64,000 nucleotides of DNA from a bacterium HR11. GTDB lineage: Bacteria > Acidobacteriota > HRBIN11. A program made the position numbers and the translations under genes. Below the pieces are notes generated by a model, which worked only from the letters and a program-made list of their open reading frames with translations, had not been told where the DNA came from and searched no databases. The stretch spans positions 1 through 64,000 of the forward strand of contig BEHN01000013.1 in NCBI GenBank assembly GCA_002898535.1, given 5' to 3'. This document shows, piece after piece, positions 8,149 through 15,552 of this stretch (within the stretch, counting starts at the first letter, position 1; each line of letters opens with the position of its first letter).

Positions 8149-9084
8149 TTAGAAGTCATACGAATAGTAGAGGGCGATACCTTTGTTCCGGGCGTAAGCC
8201 TCGACGTCGGCCGCCGTCGTCATGTGCGTGACCAGGACCGGAAAGAGCCGACCCGGCAGGGCGCCCTCCAGCCGCTTCAGTTTTTTCCGGATGAAACGGT
8301 CCACGTCATTTTTGGACAACTGGACCTTGGCCTCCCCGACGATCGTGACCGATTCGCCGTCTTGGGAAGCATGTCCGATGATGTTGACCTCCAGAAGATC
8401 GCCCTCTCGGTCGATGACATACTTCCGGCGGAGAGGCTCATGGACTCTCAGGCCAAAGTCCCGGGCCAGGAGGCGGGGCAGGGCCTTGAAAGCCTCATTT
8501 TCCAGGGTATATCCCACCGTCATGGCCAGACCGCCCAATTGCTGACGGGTCTCCCGAAGCTCTCCCGTCAGCTCCTTGACACTCCGAGACAGGCTGAGGA
8601 CCTCCGCTTCCGTTTGCCGTTGGACTTCAGCCAATTTCTCTACTTGCTGGGCCAGGCCGTCGACCCGAGCCGTCAGGGCCTGAAGCCGTTGCTCCGTCTG
8701 CCGCTGGGCCTCGGCCAGCTCCTCGACCCGCTGGGCCAGGCCGTCGACCCGACGGCCCAAGGCCTCCATCTGGGCCGTCAGGGCCTGGATCTGCTGTTCC
8801 GTCTGCCGCTGGGCCTCGGCCAGCTCCTCGACCCGCTGGGTCAGGCCGTCGACCCGACGGCCCAAGGCCTCCATCTGGGCCGTCAGGGCCTGAAGCTGTC
8901 GCTCCGTCTGCCGCTGGGCTTCCGCCAGTTCGGCCATGGCCCGCTGGAGGTCTTGGAATTCCGTCCGCGTGATGCCCTGCTGAAGTTCTTCGTAGACCCG
9001 GCCGATGATTTCAGCGACCCGCCGGGCCGCCTCCGGGGGAAGGACCTCTTGGAGTTCCTGGAAGACTTGGAGCGTATCGATCAC
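8149..9084 (-). CDS. coiled-coil protein with C-terminal nuclease-like domain (DUF3782 type)
   Basis: A 311-residue protein from a GTG start preceded by GAGGGAA. Residues 1-45 form a helical head, about 45-150 a long heptad-repeat coiled coil, and the rest a globular domain with EVNIIG and VTIVGEAKVQL. That arrangement resembles the restriction-like PD-(D/E)XK fold of many DUF3782-type proteins. The coiled coil is built from a 35-residue (105-bp) repeat opening QALTAQMEALGRRVDGL, present about two and a half times and nearly identical at DNA level. The last copy lacks 14 residues. A paralogue lies at 56738-57571. Nuclease activity is unproven, and no partner gene adjoins. Confidence 0.7.
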   Translation of the reverse strand: MIDTLQVFQELQEVLPPEAARRVAEIIGRVYEELQQGITRTEFQDLQRAMAELAEAQRQTERQLQALTAQMEALGRRVDGLTQRVEELAEAQRQTEQQIQALTAQMEALGRRVDGLAQRVEELAEAQRQTEQRLQALTARVDGLAQQVEKLAEVQRQTEAEVLSLSRSVKELTGELRETRQQLGGLAMTVGYTLENEAFKALPRLLARDFGLRVHEPLRRKYVIDREGDLLEVNIIGHASQDGESVTIVGEAKVQLSKNDVDRFIRKKLKRLEGALPGRLFPVLVTHMTTAADVEAYARNKGIALYYSYDF

Positions 9085-9161
9085 GGACGTTCCCTCGGTC
9101 CAGGGTTGAGTCGTCTCATTGCATAGTTTATGAGCCCATCGGCCCGGCGTCTACTGGAAGG

Positions 9162-9194
9162 GGACCGTAGACCATAGACCATGGACCATAGACC
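9162..9194. repeat. ACCATRG heptamer array
   Basis: Four to five heptamers (ACCGTAG, ACCATAG, ACCATGG, ACCATAG) of the kind that forms the arms of family B hairpins. The rest of 9085-9237 holds nothing I recognise. Confidence 0.7.
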
Positions 9195-9237
9195 TGTGGG
9201 GGAAAGCCCGCTTACCTCATCATGAGAAAATCAAAAT

Positions 9238-9579
9238 CAGAGCCGTTCGGGAGGTGAGAAGTGCGATGGGAAGCGGAAAGGGCACCTCCACGAAAGCACG
9301 ATGTTTCAAGCATTCGGCAGATGGGTCCGGGAGACGGGAAAAGCCGTCGCCGAGGCTCCCCGCCCCTCGCATCCCGTATTTTTATAATCAATATGACCAC
9401 AGACCATAGACCGGCTTGGGCCCCAGGGGGTCTATGGTCCATAGTCCATGGTCTGGGGTCGGATATCGAGGGTCCGATCCCGGTCCCGTCGGATTGATGA
9501 GACGGGTCCTAAAAAACCGTGCCTCTCAGACGGTGGGAAGAGCCGTCCCGACGCCCTTCTCACGAACCGAACGGCTCTG
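9238..9579. repeat. family C element carrying a nested family B hairpin
   Basis: Left end CAGAGCCGTTCGGGAGGTGA at 9238, with an internal GAGGTG/CACCTC inverted repeat and CACGATGTTTCAAGC. Right end CACGAACCGAACGGCTCTG ends at 9579. The interior contains a complete family B hairpin (9393-9514), so B appears to have inserted into C here. No coding sequence is present. Confidence 0.75.
9393..9514. repeat. family B hairpin element
   Basis: Heptamer arm (GACCACAGACCATAGACC), core GGCTTGGGCCCCAGGGGG, then the inverted arm (GGTCTATGGTCCATAGTCC) and the conserved tail GGATATCGAGGGTCCGATCC followed by GTCGGATTGATGAGAC. Confidence 0.75.
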
Positions 9580-9655
9580 CTATAGAGGAGGGACTGGAGA
9601 TCGGCTCTCACCCATCCTCTCCAGCCGAGGCGACCCCCGTCGGCCTCAGCCGGTC

Positions 9656-9703
9656 TAAGGTCTAAGGTCCATGGTCCATGGTCTATGGTCCATGGTCCAC
9701 CCC
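9656..9703. repeat. GGTCYATG heptamer array at the 3' end of tnaA
   Basis: About six heptamers of GGTCCAT/GGTCTAT. On the minus strand the array encodes the last residues (VDHGP) and the TAG stop of tryptophanase. Confidence 0.75.
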
Positions 9704-11107
9704 CGCCAGGGGGAGTTCCCAGTCGGTCGGGGACGGGAGCGGTCCCGTCGGGGTCAGATGAGCTGTAAAGTGGCGCAGGACGGCCGGGGCCCGGACGACC
9801 CGGAAGCCGGGCCACGCCCGGGGCCGCTCGGCGATAGCCGCCAGGACCCGCACGACGTAAGCCAGGTGCTCGTCCGTGTAAACCCGGTGGGGAATGGCCA
9901 GTCGGACGAGCTCGTGGGGCGGCCGTTCGTCGTCCCCCATCAGCAGGCTCCCGATCTCGCAGGCCCGGACCCCACCGGCGCAGTAGAGGGCGACCGTCAG
10001 GGCCTGGCCCGGAAAGGCCTCGACCGGGACGTGGTCCATCAGACGCTCCGCCACGACGTACACGGCGTGGCCCCCGGCCGGCCGGACGACGGGGATGCCC
10101 CGACGGTGCAGTTCGTCTACCATCGTAGCAACTTGGCCAACACGGTAGGCCAGGTAGGCCTCGTCCAGGGCCTCTCGGAGGCCGACGGCCATCGCCGCCA
10201 GGTCGTGGCCCGCCAGACCCCCGTAGGTCAGAAAGCCCTCATGGAGGACAAGGAATGGAGCGACCGCTTCATAGACGTCCGCATGCCGTGTGACGATGAA
10301 GCCCCCGATGGGGACGAGGCCGTCCTTCTTGGCGCTCATCAGACACGCGTCGGCATACTCGAACATCTGGCGGGCGATGTCCCGCAGGGGCGTAGACCGG
10401 AAGGCCGGCTCCCGTTGACGGATGAAGTAGCAGTTTTCGGCAAAGCGGGCGATGTCCATCACGAGCCGGGCCCCGTACCGATGGGCCAGTTCGGCCGTCT
10501 GGCGGATGTTTTCCATCGAGACGGGTTGGCCCCCCAGGGCGTTGTTCGTGACGGTCAGCATGACGATGGGGACCTGGCCCGGGGCGGCCTCCCGCAAGAG
10601 GCGGGCGAGCCGCTCGACGTCGAGGTTGCCCTTGAAGGGCGCCTCCGAGTCGGGGTCGGCGGCTTCGGGCACGGGCAGGTCCACGGGCGTCGCCCCGACG
10701 GCCCGGATGTTGGCCCGGGTCGTGTCAAAATGCGTATTCGACGGCACGACTTGGCCGGGTCGGAGGAGGGCTTTGAAGAAGACGTGCTCAGCGCCCCGGC
10801 CCTGATGGACCGGCAGGACGTACGGCATCCCCGTCAGGTCCTCGACGACGGCCCGCAGGGCCTCAAAGCTCTGAGAGCCGGCGTAAGCCTCGTCGCCCAT
10901 GACGAGGGCCGCCCACTGGGCGTCGCTCATGGCACCCGTCCCGCTATCGGTCAGGAGGTCAATGAAGACGTCCCGGGACCGCAGGTAGAAGACATTCCAG
11001 TGGGCTTCTTCCATACGGGCCCAACGGTCGGCCGCCGGCAGACGACGGATCGGTTCGACCATCTTGATACGGAAGGGTGGAACACGAATCGGTTTCCATT
11101 CCGACAT
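9683..11107 (-). CDS. tnaA: tryptophanase
   Basis: A 474-residue PLP enzyme of the beta-eliminating lyase family, which splits tryptophan to indole, pyruvate and ammonia. It has FRIKMVEPIR at the start, DLLTDSGTGAMSDAQW, the phosphate-binding HQGRGAEH, and the PLP lysine in MSAKKDG (second Lys, Lys261). GGQPVSMENIR, MDIARFAEN, EGFLTYGGLAG and GGVRACEIGSLL follow. The SAKKDG and EIGS motifs are tryptophanase-like rather than tyrosine phenol-lyase-like (SGKKD, ERG). Specificity still needs assay. A GGAGG precedes the ATG. The final residues and stop come from heptamer repeat DNA. Confidence 0.88.
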   Translation of the reverse strand: MSEWKPIRVPPFRIKMVEPIRRLPAADRWARMEEAHWNVFYLRSRDVFIDLLTDSGTGAMSDAQWAALVMGDEAYAGSQSFEALRAVVEDLTGMPYVLPVHQGRGAEHVFFKALLRPGQVVPSNTHFDTTRANIRAVGATPVDLPVPEAADPDSEAPFKGNLDVERLARLLREAAPGQVPIVMLTVTNNALGGQPVSMENIRQTAELAHRYGARLVMDIARFAENCYFIRQREPAFRSTPLRDIARQMFEYADACLMSAKKDGLVPIGGFIVTRHADVYEAVAPFLVLHEGFLTYGGLAGHDLAAMAVGLREALDEAYLAYRVGQVATMVDELHRRGIPVVRPAGGHAVYVVAERLMDHVPVEAFPGQALTVALYCAGGVRACEIGSLLMGDDERPPHELVRLAIPHRVYTDEHLAYVVRVLAAIAERPRAWPGFRVVRAPAVLRHFTAHLTPTGPLPSPTDWELPLAGVDHGP

Positions 11108-11341
11108 GAGAGCCTCCAGCCAGCCTCTCGCCCCGTGATGGGGCCTTCAGGGTTCGTCGCTTCCCGCCAGGACCATAGCTCATTACTGCGTGGGAAACAA
11201 GGGACTTGGAGGCCGCGAGACCGACCGTCGAGAGAATGAGTGCGGCTTTCTCGGTCATGTGCAGGGCACTTTTACCCGGTTGACCCTCCCCGGGACAAGG
11301 GAATACACTGTCTCGATCCCGAGGCTCCCAGAGGTCCGGCT

Positions 11342-12577
11342 ATGACGAGGCCTGACCATTTTTCATGCAGTGGCTTTGTATTTGGGCGATGGCTCGGTGG
11401 AGGCCTCTTGCTTTTAATGGCTGTCGCCTGCGGGCAGGTCGACTTCACGGCCCCGACGGGGTCGGTCCTCCAGATATTCGTGAAGCCCGAGTGGGTCCCG
11501 GCCAACGGCGGGACGGCGACCGTGACGGTCCTGGGCTTCCGCTCGACGGGAGCGCCCCTCCCGGACGGTACGCTGATCACCTTCACGACGACCCTGGGCC
11601 GGATCGACCCACCGTCGGCCAAGACGAAGGATGGCCGTGTGGAGGTCCTGTTTATCAGCGACGAACGGAGCGGCGTCGCCAAGATCCAGGCCTTCTCAGG
11701 TCCTGAGGCCAAGGCCGAGGCTGAAATCACTGTCGGGACGGCCGTCGTCGCCAATCTGGAACTTCGGGCGACCCCCAGCTACGTCCCCGCCGGCGGCGGG
11801 ACCGTCCGGCTGATCGCCCGGGCGACGGCCCAGGACGGAAACCCCGTCCCGAACGTGCCCATCGTCTTCCAGGCCAGCGCCGGGACATTGGCCTCGGGGG
11901 GCCAGCCCGTCTTGACGAACGCCAACGGCGAGGCCGAGGACAGCCTCTTTACTCGCCAGAAGACGGAGGTCAAGGCCTCCATCGGGACGAAGACGGCGAC
12001 CCTGACGCTCCCCTATGCCTGCGAGCAACGGCCGACGCCGCGGCTGAACTTCTCCCCCCAGACGCCCGTCGCCGGCCAGCCCGTGTTCTTTAATGCTAAC
12101 GGGTCTTTTGACCCGACAGGCCCTATCGTCCGATACGAATGGAACTTTGGCGACGGCGGGAGTGGCTTCGGTCCCGAAGTCGTCCACGTCTACAGCACGG
12201 TCGGTGTGTTCAACGTGACCCTGACGGTCACTAACGACCGGGGTTGCGACAACAGTACCAACAGCTTTCTGAATGTATCCTCTGGCCCCAACCAGCCGCC
12301 CCAGGCCGTCTTCACGGTCGACGACCGCCTCCCGGGCGGCAACGGGGACGGCATCCTGCGCGTCGGCGAGACGCTGACCTTCGATGCCTCGGCTTCCTTT
12401 GACCCCGACGGGACGATCGTGGCCTACACGTGGGACTTTGGGGATACGGGCGCGGGTTTCGGGAAAGTGACGACCCACGCCTATACGGCCGCCGGCAACT
12501 ACACGGTCCGGCTCACGGTCCGAGACAACCTGGGGGCCATCGCCACGGCCGAACGCCTCATCACGGTCCAGCCGTAA
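11342..12577 (+). CDS. surface lipoprotein with Ig-like and PKD domains
   Basis: A 411-residue protein with a lipoprotein signal ending MAVAC (Cys30). Two bacterial Ig-like (Big_1/invasin type) domains cover roughly 38-145 and 146-235 (VKPEWVPANGGTATVTV, then ATPSYVPAGGGTVRLIA). Two PKD domains follow at about 240-325 (YEWNFGDGGSGFG) and 330-411 (YTWDFGDTGAGFG). Such tandem folds make extracellular stalks for adhesion or polymer binding. Many asparagines and prolines link the domains. The chosen start has GAGG upstream; the frame is open earlier but without a ribosome site. It is a single gene, convergent with the next. Confidence 0.75.
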   Translation: MTRPDHFSCSGFVFGRWLGGGLLLLMAVACGQVDFTAPTGSVLQIFVKPEWVPANGGTATVTVLGFRSTGAPLPDGTLITFTTTLGRIDPPSAKTKDGRVEVLFISDERSGVAKIQAFSGPEAKAEAEITVGTAVVANLELRATPSYVPAGGGTVRLIARATAQDGNPVPNVPIVFQASAGTLASGGQPVLTNANGEAEDSLFTRQKTEVKASIGTKTATLTLPYACEQRPTPRLNFSPQTPVAGQPVFFNANGSFDPTGPIVRYEWNFGDGGSGFGPEVVHVYSTVGVFNVTLTVTNDRGCDNSTNSFLNVSSGPNQPPQAVFTVDDRLPGGNGDGILRVGETLTFDASASFDPDGTIVAYTWDFGDTGAGFGKVTTHAYTAAGNYTVRLTVRDNLGAIATAERLITVQP

Positions 12578-12608
12578 GTTCCCACAAGTGAGACACCTGC
12601 GCTCCTCG

Positions 12609-13673
12609 CTACACGACGTATTCCGTCCGCGTGAAGAGGAAATGGTCGAAGTAGTAGTGGATGAGGAGCGTGCTGAGGATGACGATGAAGTAGCTCTGGT
12701 CGGGCGTCAGGGGCGTCACGAGCCGGATGAGCAGGACCAGGAGGACGACGGCCCCCGTCACGCCGACGAAGAACAGATAATAGGGAAGCATCGAGGGCTT
12801 GCTCACAAGTCGCTGGACGAGCGTGTTGTCGACCTCGCCCCGCTCATACCGCAGGCGGTTGATGAGCCAGAACAGGAACATGTACTGGAACGAGTGCCAC
12901 GTGTTGTACCCCTGAAAACCGACGTCCATGTTGGAGGCCATCGGCAGGAAGAACGACACGGTCGCCGTCACGGCGATGAGGAGCGTCTTCGGGTAGCTGA
13001 CCCGGTCCTGCCAGATCTCGACGGCCGTCTTGGCGACCCACGCCAGGAGGAGGCTGAAGAATACGACGGCCGCCAGCTCGGGGATCGGGAAGGGCCGCAG
13101 GAAGTCCGGATAGGGCAGGACGACGCCGGCGACCCGGAACTGCCCCTGGGACAGCTTGTACAGGCCGATGGGATACAGGCCCGTCAGGATGACGCCGTAG
13201 TCAAGGAGGCGCGACCATAGGGGCTCCTGAAAGCCGGCCCGGACCCGGTAGCAGTCGGTGATGTAGATGATTTGGTGCAGGACGTGAATCGAAGCCCACG
13301 TAAAGAACATGAAGATGAGGACCGTATAGTGGTACAGGCCCAGGTAGATGACGACGGCCGGGAGCAGGGCCGACGCCCCGGCGTAAATAGGATGCCGTCG
13401 GAGGAACGACCGGTTCAGGTAGGTCAGCGTGAACGTGCTATACAGGTGGGGGCCGCCGATGAGGCCGGCGACGAGGATGTTGACGATGTCGATGGCCTGA
13501 TTGCGGGTCAGCCAGCCGGTCCGTTCGGCCAGTTCGGCGAACAGCAGGGGTAGGGGGACCAAGAGGGCGCTGAAGATCAGCAGGGACAGGTCCCAGCCCT
13601 TTTTATAGATCCAGCCCGGTTCCCGGGCCCGGAGGACGGAAAAAGTCGAAGCGGGGGTGACGGTCGCCTGCAT
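12609..13673 (-). CDS. polytopic membrane protein with conserved-looking histidine motifs
   Basis: A 354-residue integral membrane protein with about nine hydrophobic helices. The ATG at 13673 has AGGAGG 7 nt upstream; an earlier in-frame ATG lacks one. Histidines sit next to helices in GGPHLYSTF, WASIHVLHQIIYITDCYR, NTWHSFQYMFLFW and LLIHYYFDHFLF, a spacing that could bind metal or haem. I do not recognise the family. It lies alone between a surface lipoprotein gene and tRNA-Gln. Confidence 0.6.
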   Translation of the reverse strand: MQATVTPASTFSVLRAREPGWIYKKGWDLSLLIFSALLVPLPLLFAELAERTGWLTRNQAIDIVNILVAGLIGGPHLYSTFTLTYLNRSFLRRHPIYAGASALLPAVVIYLGLYHYTVLIFMFFTWASIHVLHQIIYITDCYRVRAGFQEPLWSRLLDYGVILTGLYPIGLYKLSQGQFRVAGVVLPYPDFLRPFPIPELAAVVFFSLLLAWVAKTAVEIWQDRVSYPKTLLIAVTATVSFFLPMASNMDVGFQGYNTWHSFQYMFLFWLINRLRYERGEVDNTLVQRLVSKPSMLPYYLFFVGVTGAVVLLVLLIRLVTPLTPDQSYFIVILSTLLIHYYFDHFLFTRTEYVV

Positions 13674-13880
13674 GAGGGACCTCCTGGAGCCAGTAGGGTT
13701 TTCCATGCAGATACAGGATGCAAGTAAAAAAGCCCCGCCTGCCCGGTGCCGGGTCACAGAGACTGAAGCTTCGGGCCAGGAGGCATCAACTTTTCGAGAG
13801 GACCTACCCTCAGTTCCTAACGCTGAGAGCTGTCAGGCCGGGGCCGGCACCTGGGGCCTGGAGCTGTTTTCATCGCCGCA

Positions 13881-13955
13881 TGGCTGGGGCGGGAGGATTC
13901 GAACCTCCGAATGTGGGATCCAAAGTCCCATGCCTTACCGCTTGGCGACGCCCCA
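13881..13955 (-). tRNA. tRNA-Gln (anticodon TTG), CCA encoded
   Basis: The acceptor stem pairs TGGGGCG with CGCCCCA, followed by discriminator G and an encoded CCA. The anticodon stem TGGGA/TCCCA encloses the loop CTTTGGA. The T arm contains GGTTCGAATCC. All features fit a bacterial glutamine tRNA of 75 nt. Confidence 0.93.
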
Positions 13956-14165
13956 GCCCGGCGTCCCGTCCTTGATATTATAAGTGGGACCCGAGGGTCG
14001 GGCCAAGACCATCGACGCGGGCGGGCCGAAGGGCCTTCCCGGGCGGCGGGGTGGAGTCGGTCCGACGCCATTCTCAAAGTCGGCCGCCGCCGTGCCGGGC
14101 GGTATTCCGCCCCTATCGGCCGACCTGCCCATCCGTCTATCTGCCCAAGACCCTTCGGCCCCCGA

Positions 14166-14193
14166 TTGACAATCGATATGGCGGGCCTATTAT
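14166..14193 (+). promoter_or_regulatory. sigma-70-type promoter of moeB
   Basis: TTGACA at 14166-14171 and TATTAT at 14188-14193 with a 16-nt spacer, about 90 bp before the moeB start. This is one of the best promoter matches in the window. The remaining upstream gap (13956-14165) is GC-rich and holds only a scrap like the family C right end (CGACGCCATTCTCA). Confidence 0.6.
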
Positions 14194-14281
14194 TCATCCC
14201 AGGTACCTCACACGCTTCCGCCGCCTCGCGAATGCGCCGACCGAAGACCCCCTACCGCTGGCCCAGGAGAGGACACGACCC

Positions 14282-15430
14282 ATGACCCTGACCAAAGAAC
14301 AGTATCTACGGTACAGCCGTCACCTGATCCTGCCGGAGATCGGCCTCCGGGGGCAGAAGCGGCTCCTGGAGAGTAAGGTCCTGATCATCGGGGCCGGGGG
14401 TCTGGGCTGTCCCATCGCCCAGTACCTGGCGGCCGTCGGCGTCGGGACCATCGGCCTCGTCGACTTCGACCGGGTCGACGAGTCGAACCTCCAGCGGCAG
14501 GTCCTGTTCACGACCCACGACGTGGGTCGCTTGAAGGTCGAGGTGGCGGCCGAGCGTCTGCGGGCCATGAACCCGGACGTCCAGGTCCGGACCTACCCCG
14601 TGCGGATCACGTCGGAGAACGCCCTCGACATCATGAAGGACTACGACGTCATCATCGACGGCACGGACAACTTCCCGACCCGCTACCTGACCAACGACGC
14701 CTCCGTCTTCCTCGGCAAGCCTTACATCTACGGGTCCATCTTCCGCTTCGAGGGTCAGGTCACCGTCTTCAAGCCCAAGGAGGGTCCCTGCTACCGGTGC
14801 CTCTTCCCGGAGCCCCCGCCGCCGGGCCTCGTCCCGAGTTGCGCCGAGGGCGGCGTCCTGGGCGTCCTGCCGGGGATCATCGGCCTGATCCAGGCGACGG
14901 AGGCCATCAAGCTCATCGTCGGGGCCGGCGAGCCCCTCATCGGCCGCCTGCTCCTGTACGACGCCCTGGACATGAGCTTCCGGACCGTCCGGATCCGGCG
15001 AAACCCCGACTGCGTCGTGTGCGGCGACCGGCCGACCGTGACCCAGCTCATCGACTACGACGCCTTCTGCGGCATCCGGCCGGACGTCAACGAAGCGGCC
15101 TACGCCGACATCCAGGTGAACCCCGTGGACGTCAAGCTCCGCCTCGAGCAGGGTAACGACCTCGTCCTGATCGACGTCCGGGAGCCCTTCGAGTATGAAA
15201 TCGCCCGTATCGAGGGCGCCCGGCTCATCCCCCTGACGGAATTCGTCCTCCGGCTTCCGGAACTGGAGCCTTACAAGGACAAGGAAATCGTCGTTTACTG
15301 CCACCGGGGCGGGCGAAGCCTCATGGCGGCCCAGATCCTGCTGGCCCGGGGCTTCCGGAAGGTCCGGAGCATGTACGGCGGCATCGACGCCTGGGCCGAA
15401 CAGGTCGACCCCCAGATGCCCCGGTATTGA
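14282..15430 (+). CDS. moeB: MoeB/ThiF-type adenylyltransferase with rhodanese domain
   Basis: A 382-residue E1-like enzyme that adenylates the C-terminal glycine of a ubiquitin-like sulfur carrier such as MoaD or ThiS. The nucleotide site is IIGAGGLGCP at about 35-44, with DFDRVDESNLQRQ. Two CxxC pairs (Cys170/173 and Cys244/247) form the structural zinc site, and Cys187 lies in PSCAEGG. A rhodanese domain covers about 275-380 with active-site Cys340 in VYCHRGGRS, so it may also deliver sulfur. The ATG has AGGAGAGG upstream; the frame is open further 5' but without a site. moaD and moaE lie 40 kb away, so the cognate carrier is inferred. Confidence 0.9.
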   Translation: MTLTKEQYLRYSRHLILPEIGLRGQKRLLESKVLIIGAGGLGCPIAQYLAAVGVGTIGLVDFDRVDESNLQRQVLFTTHDVGRLKVEVAAERLRAMNPDVQVRTYPVRITSENALDIMKDYDVIIDGTDNFPTRYLTNDASVFLGKPYIYGSIFRFEGQVTVFKPKEGPCYRCLFPEPPPPGLVPSCAEGGVLGVLPGIIGLIQATEAIKLIVGAGEPLIGRLLLYDALDMSFRTVRIRRNPDCVVCGDRPTVTQLIDYDAFCGIRPDVNEAAYADIQVNPVDVKLRLEQGNDLVLIDVREPFEYEIARIEGARLIPLTEFVLRLPELEPYKDKEIVVYCHRGGRSLMAAQILLARGFRKVRSMYGGIDAWAEQVDPQMPRY

Positions 15431-15431
15431 T

Positions 15432-15552
15432 CCACAGACCATGGACCACCGACTATAGACCGGCTTGGGCCCAGGGGGTCCATGGTCCATGGTCTGTGGT
15501 CGGATGTCGAAGATACGATCCCGGCCCCGTCGGATTTACGAGACTGGTTCTA
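15432..15552. repeat. family B hairpin element between moeB and lptD
   Basis: Heptamer arm, core GGCTTGGGCCCAGGGGG, inverted arm, then tail GTCGGATTTACGAGAC and GGTTCTAAAAA. It starts right after the moeB stop, and its tail supplies the TAG stop of lptD on the other strand (15550-15552). Confidence 0.8.

Noticed and set aside
9683-11107. Tyrosine phenol-lyase instead of tryptophanase
   Set aside because: The SAKKDG lysine motif and GVRACEIGS follow tryptophanase, while the lyase typically has SGKKD and ERG. It is kept as a minor alternative only.
14040-14110. A further family C copy upstream of moeB
   Set aside because: Only a short scrap (CGACGCCATTCTCA) matches. Neither the CGAACGG end nor the inner TTTCAAGC motif is present.
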